From: Rhizobium sp. 2MFCol3.1
GTDB lineage: Bacteria > Pseudomonadota > Alphaproteobacteria > Rhizobiales > Rhizobiaceae
DNA: 64,000 nucleotides
Direction of reading: 5' to 3'
Assembly: GCF_000377565.1 (NCBI RefSeq)
Contig: NZ_KB898361.1
Span: 1 to 64,000 of the forward strand
Shown here: piece after piece, positions 1-7,640 of the stretch
Layout: every line of letters begins with the position of its first letter
Numbering within the stretch: the stretch's first letter is position 1
The notes under the pieces: model-generated
What the model saw: only the letters and a program-made list of their open reading frames with translations
Told to the model about the DNA's origin: nothing
The model's database searches: none
Translations under genes and position numbers: made by a program

Positions 1-148
1 CAAAGGCCTGCAGCAGTCGATGGACCTGGCTTCGACTGAGGTCGAGCCGTTCGGCTGCCTGGACGACGCTCAGACGTTCGTCACGGATCTTCTGGATGAA
101 TTCGAGGCGATGCAATTCTTTCTGCGACATGGTGATCAAAAAGGACAT
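1..148 (-). CDS. ISNCY-type transposase, N-terminal fragment (runs off the window)
   Basis: Reading leftward, the 49 visible codons give a helix-turn-helix start of the kind seen at the N-terminus of ISNCY-family transposases (MSQKELHRLEFIQKIRDERL, then a VVQAAERLDLSRSQVHRLLQ helix). The ATG at 148 adds six residues; the ATG at 130 is an alternative start. The catalytic DDE part would lie outside the window, so intactness cannot be judged. Paired 10-base repeats at 239-272 are probably the subterminal transposase-binding sites at this end of the element. It marks a mobile-element border beside the catabolic island. Confidence 0.7.
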   Translation of the reverse strand, partial: MSFLITMSQKELHRLEFIQKIRDERLSVVQAAERLDLSRSQVHRLLQAF

Positions 149-238
149 GACGACTCCGACCGCTCATGGTCTCGACCAGACTGAAGATCGTCATCCTTGC
201 TCCCAACGTTGGCTTTGACCAGTGCGTCGAGAGGCGAG

Positions 239-272
239 ACTGTCGCATCTCTAACTGGCCCAACTGTCGCAT
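239..272. repeat. Paired direct repeat, likely IS subterminal end
   Basis: ACTGTCGCAT occurs at 239-248 and again at 263-272, 24 bases apart, just upstream of the transposase start. On the strand of the transposase these read as two copies of ATGCGACAGT. Repeated short boxes at the ends are usual transposase-binding sites. The exact IS boundary (probably around 275-285) and the target duplication cannot be fixed without the other end. Confidence 0.45.
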
Positions 273-392
273 TACTAAATAGCCCTTACAGAAAATTATC
301 GCATAAGATAGATTATGGAACAATCAGATGTATGCAGATGAGTAAAACTGGCTCGAAATGCTCAGCAACCCACCGCTTCGCTTCATCGCACC

Positions 393-998
393 TCAATCAT
401 CGTCGCTGCGCAATCCCCGGCACATTTGGCCAATGAGTTTGTGGAGCTGCTCAGGATCGACATCCAGCCGACCGGTCAGCAAGCGGCCCCAGGCAAAGCC
501 CGCCAGGAGTTCGATGGTGAGTTCCGGATCGACGTCGGCGTTGATCTCGCCGCGGCGTTTGGCGCGGCGCACCAGTTCGGCAGTCTGGTCGATGCGCTCG
601 GCCATGTAGGCTTTGAGCGCTGCTGAGGTCGTGGCGTCGCTCTGGGCTTCGGCGATGACGAAGCGGAAGATCGAGCCGGCTTCGCTGTCGCGCCAGTAGT
701 CGAAGAGCGCGGTGACGAAGGCGAACAGGTCGCTCTCGATGGTACCGGTATCAGGCACCGGCTCCACGTGCTTCTGATCATGGTAGACGTCCAGTAGAAG
801 TGCCGCGCGCGATGACCACCAGCGATATATCGTCGGCTTGCCTGCGTGCGCCCGCCTGGCGACGGCCTCGATGGAAAAGCCGCTCAATCCTGTCTCGCGC
901 AGAATATCGGCGGCAGCCTTCAGGATCGCTTCCTGGCTCGCCGGATTTCGCTGCGCGCCGATCGAGGTGCGTCGCTCGGCTGTCAGTGTCGATGTCAT
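393..998 (-). CDS. TetR/AcrR-family transcriptional regulator
   Basis: This is a 201-residue one-domain-plus-ligand-pocket repressor. Residues about 20-66 form the TetR helix-turn-helix (ILKAAADILRETGLSGFS, then EAVARRAHAGKPTIYRWW), and the C-terminal part resembles the TetR_C_11-like ligand domain. It is transcribed away from a small membrane-protein gene at 1109, and the shared 110-base gap holds a pair of strong dyads (1050-1089). Autoregulation and repression of the neighbour are therefore likely. The ligand is unknown. The start at 998 is the only ATG ahead of the HTH. Confidence 0.85.
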   Translation of the reverse strand: MTSTLTAERRTSIGAQRNPASQEAILKAAADILRETGLSGFSIEAVARRAHAGKPTIYRWWSSRAALLLDVYHDQKHVEPVPDTGTIESDLFAFVTALFDYWRDSEAGSIFRFVIAEAQSDATTSAALKAYMAERIDQTAELVRRAKRRGEINADVDPELTIELLAGFAWGRLLTGRLDVDPEQLHKLIGQMCRGLRSDDD

Positions 999-1049
999 GA
1001 AACTCCTCCGTTATCCCGGGCTTTCGTAGCACAACGCAGACTTGAATGA

Positions 1050-1089
1050 AACGCATCGTTTCGTTATGGTTCCATCGAAACGATGCGTT
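1050..1089. promoter_or_regulatory. Tandem palindromic operator, probable TetR site
   Basis: Between the divergent genes at 998 and 1109, AACGCATCGTTTCG (1050-1063) is repeated in inverted form as CGAAACGATGCGTT (1076-1089), a 14-base inverted repeat with a 12-base spacer. The left copy is itself near-palindromic (GAAACG-CAT-CGTTTC). This double-dyad layout is typical of TetR-family operators covering both promoters. No binding has been tested. Confidence 0.6.
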
Positions 1090-1108
1090 CTTATAAGAGG
1101 GGAAAACC

Positions 1109-1405
1109 ATGAGCGCCGACCACAATGATACCGCCGCATCTTCGGGCGATACGGGCACGACGCCGCCTCACCGATTGCCTAGACCGTGCCGATTTCGCCT
1201 GTCCTTCCTGCTGATCATCGCGGTCTATCCGCTGATCACGACGCTTCTCTATGTTCTGATGCCGCTCACCAGCACATGGGAGACGTGGCACCGCACGCTT
1301 GTCATCACGCCCGTCATGGTGTCGTTGATCGTGTTTCTGGTGACGCCGATCATCCAGCGGCACTTCGGCTGGTATGTGCTGCGCATGCCGCGTCCTCAGC
1401 GGTAG
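1109..1405 (+). CDS. DUF2798-like two-helix membrane protein
   Basis: The product has 98 residues: a polar N-terminus of about 28 residues, then two hydrophobic segments (about 30-52 and 64-83) separated by a short loop. This resembles the DUF2798 family of small inner-membrane proteins, which is often encoded next to TetR or SDR genes. An AAGAGGGGAAA ribosome-binding site precedes the ATG. The gene is probably repressed by the divergent TetR protein through the dyads at 1050-1089. Its biochemical role is not known. Confidence 0.65.
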   Translation: MSADHNDTAASSGDTGTTPPHRLPRPCRFRLSFLLIIAVYPLITTLLYVLMPLTSTWETWHRTLVITPVMVSLIVFLVTPIIQRHFGWYVLRMPRPQR

Positions 1406-1451
1406 AGGCGGGCGGACCGCCATTTTCCGAACGATCCATCCACACTGGCAT

Positions 1452-1475
1452 GCCGGGCGGGGCGCCCTGCCCGGC
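1452..1475 (+). terminator. GC-rich hairpin downstream of the DUF2798 gene
   Basis: GCCGGGC at 1452-1458 pairs with GCCCGGC at 1469-1475, with further pairing inside, followed by CTTTG. The stem is strong but the T-run is short, so it is a plausible but imperfect intrinsic terminator 47 bases after the stop codon. Confidence 0.4.
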
Positions 1476-1524
1476 CTTTGCGCTGTTGCGCACCCTCCTC
1501 CGTCGCCATCGCGCATGTCCCTCG

Positions 1525-1565
1525 CAAAAAGGCATCGGCATGAACGCAAATTGATGCTTTTCGCA
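1525..1565. promoter_or_regulatory. Conserved dyad element, copy 1 (probable LysR operator)
   Basis: A 41-base element (CAAAAAGGCATCG, 15 variable bases, TTGATGCTTTTC) lies 50 bases upstream of the creatininase-family gene. It matches the element at 3453-3490 at most positions, including both arms; AAAAGGCATC and GATGCTTTT are inverted copies of each other. The second copy sits between the LysR regulator and the operon it faces, so both are likely targets of that regulator. Confidence 0.55.
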
Positions 1566-1615
1566 TGCCGGCTTAAGGCCTAGTCAATTTCCATCTGATC
1601 GAAGAGGACACGGCG

Positions 1616-2413
1616 ATGGCAACCCCATTCTACTGGAACGAGCTCAACACCTACGATTTCGCCGGGCTGTCCGCCGACACCACGATCGCCATTCTGCCGA
1701 TCGCTTCGACCGAGCAACACGGGCCGCATCTGCCCGTTGCCACCGATGTCGCCATTGCCAACGGCATGCTGCAGGAACTGCGCCGCCAGCGACCAGACGA
1801 TCTCGACATATTGGTGCTGCCGACGCAGGAGATCGGCAAGGCGAACGAGCATGTCTATGGCCCGGGCACGCTGTCTCTCAGCGCCGAACTGCTCATTCCC
1901 GTCTGGACCGCGATCGGTGCGAAGGTGGCGGAAGCCGGCCTGCGCAAGATGGTGATCGTCAATTCGCATGGCGGCAATGTCGATATCATGAGCATCGTCG
2001 CGCGCGAGCTTAGAGTGCGTTACCAGATGGCCGTGGTCTCCACACAATGGGGCCGCTTCGGCCATCCCGATGGGATGATCAGCGAGCATGAGACGCGCTA
2101 CGGCATTCACGGCGGCGAGGTCGAGACCTCGCTGATGCTGCATTTCCGGCCGGATCTGGTGCGGATGGACAAGGCCGAGAATTTCACGTCGAAGGCCGAA
2201 TGGATGCGCGAACAGTCGAAGTTCATCCAACCGCTGCCACCGCATTCGCTGGCCTGGATCGCCCATGATCTCAATCCGAACGGCGTGGTCGGCGATGCCT
2301 CGCGCGGCACCGCCGAAAAGGGCGAGGCGATCTGCCGGCATCAGGTCAAGGGCTTCGTCGAGATGCTCGGGGACCTCAAACGCTATCCGCTCTCCACTCT
2401 CTACAGCAAATAG
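1616..2413 (+). CDS. Creatininase-family metal-dependent amidohydrolase
   Basis: This 265-residue protein has the creatininase fold signatures. ASTEQHGPHLP with a following TD gives metal ligands E33, H35 and D44, VNSHGGN is the central metal/substrate loop, and HGGEVETS holds the later acidic ligand. Members hydrolyse cyclic or linear amides: creatinine, FAPy deformylation (ArfB) or mycofactocin maturation (MftE). The CodA-like deaminase and importer nearby suggest a ring-opening or amide-cleaving step on an N-heterocycle. A GAAGAGGA site precedes the ATG. It is convergent with the LysR gene (23 bases apart) and has the same upstream dyad as the importer operon, which suggests shared control. 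The substrate is unassigned. Confidence 0.8.
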   Translation: MATPFYWNELNTYDFAGLSADTTIAILPIASTEQHGPHLPVATDVAIANGMLQELRRQRPDDLDILVLPTQEIGKANEHVYGPGTLSLSAELLIPVWTAIGAKVAEAGLRKMVIVNSHGGNVDIMSIVARELRVRYQMAVVSTQWGRFGHPDGMISEHETRYGIHGGEVETSLMLHFRPDLVRMDKAENFTSKAEWMREQSKFIQPLPPHSLAWIAHDLNPNGVVGDASRGTAEKGEAICRHQVKGFVEMLGDLKRYPLSTLYSK

Positions 2414-2436
2414 GCTGCGGCCCGGCCGGTATGCCG

Positions 2437-3387
2437 TCACGCGCCGACTGTTCTATCCGGCGCGATGTGGCCCTTGTCCTGCAGCTCGTGAACGAGGCCG
2501 GCGAGCTCGGCCAAGAGATATTCGACGAACAGGCTGGTGGCGGCGTCCAGCGGCGCGCGGGCGCGGGCGAAGAGCTTCATCGGCTGATGGCGCGCATGCG
2601 GCTCGGCGATCGGCCGGAACACGAGTTCGCCGGCACGGCATTCGGTCACCACGTCGAGCGGGTTCAGCATGGTCAGCCCTGCCCCGCATTTCACCAGTTT
2701 CTTCAGCATTTCCGAGGCGTTGCTTTCCAGCACCGGTTCGACGGACACATCAAGCCGCGCCAGCGCCAGATTGATGACATCGCGCAGACTGGTGCCTTGT
2801 TGCGCCAGAAGCAGGCGCTCCTGGACGACATCGCCGAGATTGATCGGTCCGTCGCCGATCAATCGGTGGCCGGGCGGCAGGACGATGCCGATCGGGATGT
2901 CGAAGCTCCCGAGCGAGCGGATGCCTGGCGTGGCTGGAATGTTGAAGCCGAGGCCGATATCGACCTCGCCTGAGAGAACAGGATTGACCGTGGTCGTGCC
3001 GGCGTCGTTCCGGATCTGGAAATAGACGCGCGGATGTTCGGTCTGGAACCGGGTAATGATTTCGGCAAGCGGGCCGGATGCAAGACCCACTGTCGTCACC
3101 AGCCGCACCTTGCCGGCCTGTTGCATCTTCAGGCTTCTGATGCGACCTTCCAGGCGATCGTAATTCTTCAGCACCTCGCGGATATGTTCGATGCACAGCT
3201 CGCCTGCGGCCGTCAGTCTCAACCCGCGCGGCAGGCGCTCGAACAACGGCGCTCCGATTTCTTCCTCCAGCGCCAGGATCTGCCGGTTGATGGCCGAGGA
3301 TGCGACGTTGAGGCGGGCGGCGGCCTTGCGGATCGAGCCAGAGCGGGCGATCTCGTCGATGTATTGAAGCTTTCTGGAGTGCAGCAT
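2437..3387 (-). CDS. LysR-family transcriptional regulator
   Basis: The product has 316 residues. Residues 1-60 are a LysR winged helix (RKLQYIDEIARSGSIRKAAA, then LNVASSAINRQILALEEEIG), and residues about 90-300 form a periplasmic-binding-protein-like effector domain. It is divergent from the importer operon starting at 3571, and a dyad element lies between them. This is the classic LysR arrangement for substrate-induced activation. The creatininase-like gene on its other side carries the same element, so one regulator probably controls both units. The co-inducer is presumably the imported compound or a breakdown product. Confidence 0.88.
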   Translation of the reverse strand: MLHSRKLQYIDEIARSGSIRKAAARLNVASSAINRQILALEEEIGAPLFERLPRGLRLTAAGELCIEHIREVLKNYDRLEGRIRSLKMQQAGKVRLVTTVGLASGPLAEIITRFQTEHPRVYFQIRNDAGTTTVNPVLSGEVDIGLGFNIPATPGIRSLGSFDIPIGIVLPPGHRLIGDGPINLGDVVQERLLLAQQGTSLRDVINLALARLDVSVEPVLESNASEMLKKLVKCGAGLTMLNPLDVVTECRAGELVFRPIAEPHARHQPMKLFARARAPLDAATSLFVEYLLAELAGLVHELQDKGHIAPDRTVGA

Positions 3388-3452
3388 TTGACCCTCGGTG
3401 CATCTATTTTAAGCGCCGCGCACAAATTAGAAACAGACGCCTGATGAGATGC

Positions 3453-3490
3453 CAAAAAGGCATCGTTGCGCACGAATTTTGATGCTTTTC
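3453..3490. promoter_or_regulatory. Conserved dyad element, copy 2 (probable LysR operator)
   Basis: CAAAAAGGCATCG at 3453-3465 and TTTTGATGCTTTTC ending at 3490 form inverted arms between the divergent LysR gene and the importer operon. The element closely matches the copy at 1525-1565. Its place, 80-118 bases before the importer start and 66-103 bases before the regulator start, suits LysR autoregulation plus activation. Confidence 0.6.
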
Positions 3491-3570
3491 AAACAGCAAA
3501 GCAACGGTTCAAATGAAAGAAATGGGGCGCTGTCGCAGACGCTCCTTGGCCTAAAAGGGGAATGGCTGAC

Positions 3571-4587
3571 ATGTCCAATGCATTGAAGACGATGGCTTTT
3601 ACGGCGCTGCTTGGTCTCGGGACGGCGCTTTGCGTGGCTGCTCCCTCCTACGCGCTCGACAAGGTGAGCTACGGCACCAACTGGCTGGCCCAGGCCGAAC
3701 ATGGCGGCTTCTACCAGGCGATCGCGGATGGCACCTACGCCAAGCATGGTCTCGACGTGACGATCGTTCAGGGTGGCCCGAATGCGGCCAACTCGGCGCT
3801 GCTGATTTCGGGCAAGATCGACTTCTACATGGGCAGTTCGCAGGGTGAACTGACGGCCGTCGAGCAAGGTATTCCGCTGGTCGATGTCGCGGCGATCTTC
3901 CAGAAGGACCCACAGGTTCTGATCGCGCATCCGGATGCCGGCGTCGAGAAGTTCGAGGATCTCGCCAAGCTCGACACGCTGTTTCTCGGCAAGGATGGCT
4001 ACCTCACCTTCTTCGAGTGGATGAAGGCCAACTATTCCGGCTTCAAGGACGAGCAGTACAAACCCTACAATTTCAATCCCGGCCCGTTCATCGCCGACAA
4101 GTCCTCGGCGCAGCAGGGCTATCTGACGTCGGAACCCTATGAGGTCCAGAAGCAGACCGGCTGGGAGCCCAAGGTCTTCCTTCTCGCCGATAACGGCTAC
4201 AGCCCCTACTCCACGGCGATCACCACGACGCAGGCAATGATCGACGGCAAGTCCGACGTGGTGCAGCGCTTCGTCGACGCCTCGATCGAGGGCTGGTACA
4301 ATTATCTCTATGGCGACAATGCCAAGGCCAACGAGCTGATCAAGAAGGACAATCCCGAGATGACCGATGGTCAGATCGCCTATTCCATCGCCAAGATGAA
4401 GGAATACGGGATCGTCGAGTCCGGCGAAGCCTTGGACAAGGGCATCGGCTGCATGACCGACGCGCACTACAAGAAGTTCTTCGACGAGATGGTCGGCATC
4501 AAGGTGCTGAAGGCCGACACGGATTACACCAAGGCATTCACGACCAAATACGTCTGCAAGGGCGTGGGCATGGCGCTGAAGAAGTAG
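3571..4587 (+). CDS. ABC transporter substrate-binding protein, NMT1/ThiY/SsuA type
   Basis: This is a 338-residue periplasmic protein with a Sec signal peptide (hydrophobic core about 8-22, cleavage near APSYA-LD). The mature NMT1/THI5-like fold includes YGTNWLAQAEHGGFYQA and the IVQGGPNAANSALLISGKID segment, typical of binders of thiamine precursors, pyrimidines, sulfonates and riboflavin. The ATG at 3571 is preferred over 3562 because AAAAGGGG ends 10 bases before it. It is first of six co-directional genes. A strong hairpin follows its stop codon, probably keeping the binding protein in excess over the rest of the transporter. The ligand is likely the N-heterocycle degraded by the downstream enzymes. 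Confidence 0.85.
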   Translation: MSNALKTMAFTALLGLGTALCVAAPSYALDKVSYGTNWLAQAEHGGFYQAIADGTYAKHGLDVTIVQGGPNAANSALLISGKIDFYMGSSQGELTAVEQGIPLVDVAAIFQKDPQVLIAHPDAGVEKFEDLAKLDTLFLGKDGYLTFFEWMKANYSGFKDEQYKPYNFNPGPFIADKSSAQQGYLTSEPYEVQKQTGWEPKVFLLADNGYSPYSTAITTTQAMIDGKSDVVQRFVDASIEGWYNYLYGDNAKANELIKKDNPEMTDGQIAYSIAKMKEYGIVESGEALDKGIGCMTDAHYKKFFDEMVGIKVLKADTDYTKAFTTKYVCKGVGMALKK

Positions 4588-4596
4588 GTCGGGCTT

Positions 4597-4621
4597 CCTC
4601 CTCTCCTGTGTGGAGAGGAGG
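4597..4621 (+). other. Intercistronic hairpin after the binding-protein gene
   Basis: CCTCCTCTCC (4597-4606) and GGAGAGGAGG (4612-4621) form a perfect 10-base-pair stem with a 5-base loop. It starts 9 bases after the binding-protein stop codon and 33 bases before the ATPase start. It has no T-run, so it is more likely an mRNA 3'-end stabiliser or partial attenuator than a full terminator, as often seen after binding-protein genes in importer operons. Confidence 0.55.
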
Positions 4622-4653
4622 CCCATGGCATACCCAGGAAACGAACGGACCTC

Positions 4654-5484
4654 ATGACTTCATCGCAGCCCACCCCGTCCGCGACACCAGCCGAAGCGCG
4701 CAGGCGGCCGCTCGTTGCGATGAAGCAGGTGTCGAAGGTCTTCTCCAGCGGCACGGTCGCGCTCTCGGGCATGACGCTGACGGTCGAGAGCGGTGAGTTC
4801 ATCAGCCTGCTCGGGCCATCGGGCTGCGGCAAATCGACGGCGCTGCGGATCATGGCCGGGCTCGGCGACGTCTCATCGGGCACGATCGACTGGCCGAGTT
4901 CGCGCATCAATTCGCGCGGCCTGCCGGAGGGCGATATCAGCTTCGTGTTCCAGGAGCCGACGCTGATGCCCTGGAAGAACGTGTTCGACAATGTGCACTT
5001 GCCGTTGAAGCTGCGCGGTGTATCGAAAGCTGCGGCGCGCGCGGAAATCATGGCGGTGCTTGCGACCGTCGGGCTGCAGGATTTCGCCGAGGCCTATCCG
5101 CGCGAGCTCTCCGGCGGCATGAAGATGCGCGTGTCGATCGCACGCGCGCTGGTGACGAAGCCGAAGCTGCTCCTGATGGACGAGCCCTTCGCGGCGCTCG
5201 ACGAAATCACCCGGCAAAAGCTCAACGACGACGTGCTGCGGCTCTGGAAGGAGACCGGTATCACGGTGATCTTCGTCACGCATTCGGTGTTCGAGTCCGC
5301 CTACCTCTCTAACCGCATCGTCGTCATGAAGGCGCGGCCGGGGCGGGTGCATGCCGATCTGCCGCTCGTCACCAGTCTCGAGCGCGACGCGCATTACCGC
5401 ACCTCCGAGGAATACCGCCAGGCTTGCGAGACGGTCTCGCACTCGCTGATCGGCGCGATCAACGCCGCGAAGGAGGACCACTGA
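4654..5484 (+). CDS. ABC transporter ATP-binding protein (SsuB/TauB/ThiZ type)
   Basis: The 276-residue ATPase has Walker A GPSGCGKST (about 53-61), a Q-loop in SFVFQEPTLMPW, signature LSGGMKMRVSIARAL, Walker B LLLMDEPFAALD and an H-loop THS. The LMPWKNV segment is typical of the nitrate/sulfonate/taurine/pyrimidine importer subfamily. It energises uptake with the permease whose start overlaps its stop codon (TGATG) and the binding protein upstream. Confidence 0.9.
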   Translation: MTSSQPTPSATPAEARRRPLVAMKQVSKVFSSGTVALSGMTLTVESGEFISLLGPSGCGKSTALRIMAGLGDVSSGTIDWPSSRINSRGLPEGDISFVFQEPTLMPWKNVFDNVHLPLKLRGVSKAAARAEIMAVLATVGLQDFAEAYPRELSGGMKMRVSIARALVTKPKLLLMDEPFAALDEITRQKLNDDVLRLWKETGITVIFVTHSVFESAYLSNRIVVMKARPGRVHADLPLVTSLERDAHYRTSEEYRQACETVSHSLIGAINAAKEDH

Positions 5485-6326
5485 TGGCCGATATCGCCGA
5501 GACACCCGCCATCGAGGTTGCCAAGCCGATCAATGCGCGCCGCCGCGATCTGGCGCTGCGGATCCTGGTTCCGGTGCTGACGGTTGCGGCGCTGGTCGTG
5601 ATCTGGTGGCTCTATGTCAAGCTGTCTGGCGTGCCGCCCTATATCCTGCCGGGTCCGGCGGCGGTGGCCAACGCCTTCGTCAGCGATTGGGGGACGCTTG
5701 CCCCTGCCCTTTGGGTCACCACCAAGATCACCTTCATGTCGCTGATCCTGGCGCTGATCGGCGGCGTCGGTTTCGCCGTCTTTCTCGTGCAGTCGCGCTG
5801 GATCGAGATCGCCTTCTATCCGCTGGCGGTCATCCTCCAGGTGACGCCTGTGGTGGCGATCTCGCCGCTGATCCTGATCTATGCACCGTCGACGCAGGTG
5901 GCGCTCTTGATCTGCGCCTTCCTGGTCGCCTTTTTTCCGATCCTGTCGAACATGGTGCAGGGCCTGAAGAGCGTCGATCACAATCTGATCAACCTCTTCG
6001 AGCTCTATGGCGCCTCGCGCTGGCAGACGCTGCTCTATCTGAAGCTGCCGGCCGCCCAGCCCTATTTCATGACGGGGCTGCGCATCGGCGGCGGGCTGGC
6101 GCTGATCGCAGCCGTCGTCGCCGAATTCGCAGCAGGCTCGGCCGGCGCCGGATCGGGTCTGGCCTTCCGTCTGCTCGAAGCGCAATACCGCATGAACATC
6201 CCTCGCCTCTTCGCCGCCCTGCTGATGCTGTCGCTGCTCGGCGTGGCGATCTTCGCGGTCACCTCATTCATCTCCTGGCTCAGCCTGCACCGCTGGCATG
6301 AGAGCAGCCTGAAGCGGGAAAACTGA
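5484..6326 (+). CDS. ABC transporter permease (SsuC/ThiX type)
   Basis: The 280-residue inner-membrane protein has about six membrane spans and the BPD_transp_1 EAA-like coupling loop (LFELYGASRWQTLLYLKLPA). An N-terminal PPYILPGPAAVANAF segment is a hallmark of the SsuC/TauC/ThiX permeases. The single protein would form a homodimer with the ATPase. Its stop overlaps the start of the CodA-like gene (TGATG), so import and catabolism are translationally coupled. Confidence 0.9.
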   Translation: MADIAETPAIEVAKPINARRRDLALRILVPVLTVAALVVIWWLYVKLSGVPPYILPGPAAVANAFVSDWGTLAPALWVTTKITFMSLILALIGGVGFAVFLVQSRWIEIAFYPLAVILQVTPVVAISPLILIYAPSTQVALLICAFLVAFFPILSNMVQGLKSVDHNLINLFELYGASRWQTLLYLKLPAAQPYFMTGLRIGGGLALIAAVVAEFAAGSAGAGSGLAFRLLEAQYRMNIPRLFAALLMLSLLGVAIFAVTSFISWLSLHRWHESSLKREN

Positions 6327-7639
6327 TGACCTATTCCTTCATGTCGCCGCCCAACTCCGCGCGCTTCGTGCTCAGCCACGCCACTTTGCCCGATATCGCC
6401 GTCGCGGGCTGCGAGGGTGTGGCGGCCGAGGGGCTGGTGAAGGCCGATCTCGTCATCGAGGACGGATTGATCGCGGCGATCCTGCCGCCAGGTTCTGCGC
6501 CGCAGGAACTTGCGAAATCCGACATGCGCGACGGCATGGTCTGGCCGTGTTTCGCCGATGTGCACACGCATCTCGACAAGGGTCACATCTGGGCGCGCAA
6601 CAGCAATCCCGATGGCACCTTCATGGGCGCGCTGAACTCCGTCGGCATCGATCGCGCCACGCACTGGAACGCGGCCGATGTTCGCAAGCGTATGGAGTTC
6701 TCACTGCGCTCGGCCTACGCACACGGCACCAGTCTGATCCGCACGCATCTGGATTCGCCAGCGCCGCAGCATCGCATCTCGTTCGAGGTGTTTGCCGAGG
6801 TGCGCGACGCCTGGAAGGATAAGATCGCGCTGCAGGCGGCGGCCCTGTTTCCAATGGACGACATGGTCAACGAGGCCTATTTCGCCGAACTCGTCAAAAT
6901 CGTTCGCGACACCAGCTGCCTGCTCGGTGGCGTGACGAAGATGAGCGCGGATCTCACCTGGCAGCTCGATACGCTGCTGAAGACGGCCGCCGACAATGGG
7001 CTCGATGTCGATCTGCATGTCGACGAAACCGACGATCCCGGCGCAGAGACGCTGAAGGCGATCGCCGAGGCGGTGCTGCGCAACGGCTTTACCGGCAAGG
7101 TGACGGCCGGGCATTGCTGCTCGCTTGCAAGGCAGGACAACGAGGTTGCCAAGCGCACCATCGATCTGGTGCAAAAGGCAGGAATTTCAATCATTTCCCT
7201 GCCGATGTGCAACATGTACCTTCAGGACCGATACCCTGACCGGACGCCGCGCTGGCGTGGGGTGACGCTGTTCAAAGAGCTCGATGCTGCCGGGGTGCTG
7301 ACAGCCGTCGCCTCCGACAATACGCGCGACCCCTTCTATGCCTATGGCGATCTCGATCCGGTCGAAGTGTTCCGCGAGGCGGTGCGCATCCTGCAGCTTG
7401 ACCATCCGCTCGACAGCGCCGCGCGCGTCGTGACCACATCGGCCGCCGATATCGCAGGGCGCCCGGATATGGGCCGCATCGCTGTCGGCCTGCCCGCCGA
7501 TCTCGTGCTTTTCAGCGCCCGGCGCTGGAGCGAATTTCTATCCCGTCCGCAGGCCGACCGCGTGGTGCTACGCCGCGGCAAGGTCATCGACCGCAGCCTG
7601 CCGGATTACCGTGAACTCGATAGCGTCGTTGGAGCCTGA
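6326..7639 (+). CDS. CodA-like amidohydrolase/deaminase
   Basis: The 437-residue amidohydrolase has the metal-site order of cytosine deaminase: HTHLDKG (beta-1 HxH), RTHLD, HVDETDD (compare HFDEIDD in E. coli CodA), GHCCS for the next histidine, and SDNTRDPF carrying the catalytic aspartate (HDDVFDPW in CodA). It should act as a Zn/Fe hydrolase removing an amino group from, or opening, a nitrogen ring. The specificity loop differs from CodA, so cytosine is not certain; creatinine, pterin and s-triazine deaminases share the fold. It follows the importer without a gap, so it probably acts on the imported compound. Confidence 0.82.
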   Translation: MTYSFMSPPNSARFVLSHATLPDIAVAGCEGVAAEGLVKADLVIEDGLIAAILPPGSAPQELAKSDMRDGMVWPCFADVHTHLDKGHIWARNSNPDGTFMGALNSVGIDRATHWNAADVRKRMEFSLRSAYAHGTSLIRTHLDSPAPQHRISFEVFAEVRDAWKDKIALQAAALFPMDDMVNEAYFAELVKIVRDTSCLLGGVTKMSADLTWQLDTLLKTAADNGLDVDLHVDETDDPGAETLKAIAEAVLRNGFTGKVTAGHCCSLARQDNEVAKRTIDLVQKAGISIISLPMCNMYLQDRYPDRTPRWRGVTLFKELDAAGVLTAVASDNTRDPFYAYGDLDPVEVFREAVRILQLDHPLDSAARVVTTSAADIAGRPDMGRIAVGLPADLVLFSARRWSEFLSRPQADRVVLRRGKVIDRSLPDYRELDSVVGA

Positions 7640-7640
7640 C

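Noticed and set aside
197..436. ORF of about 80 codons next to the IS end
   Set aside because: Overlaps the IS repeats and the tetR gene, has no ribosome site and no recognisable domain.
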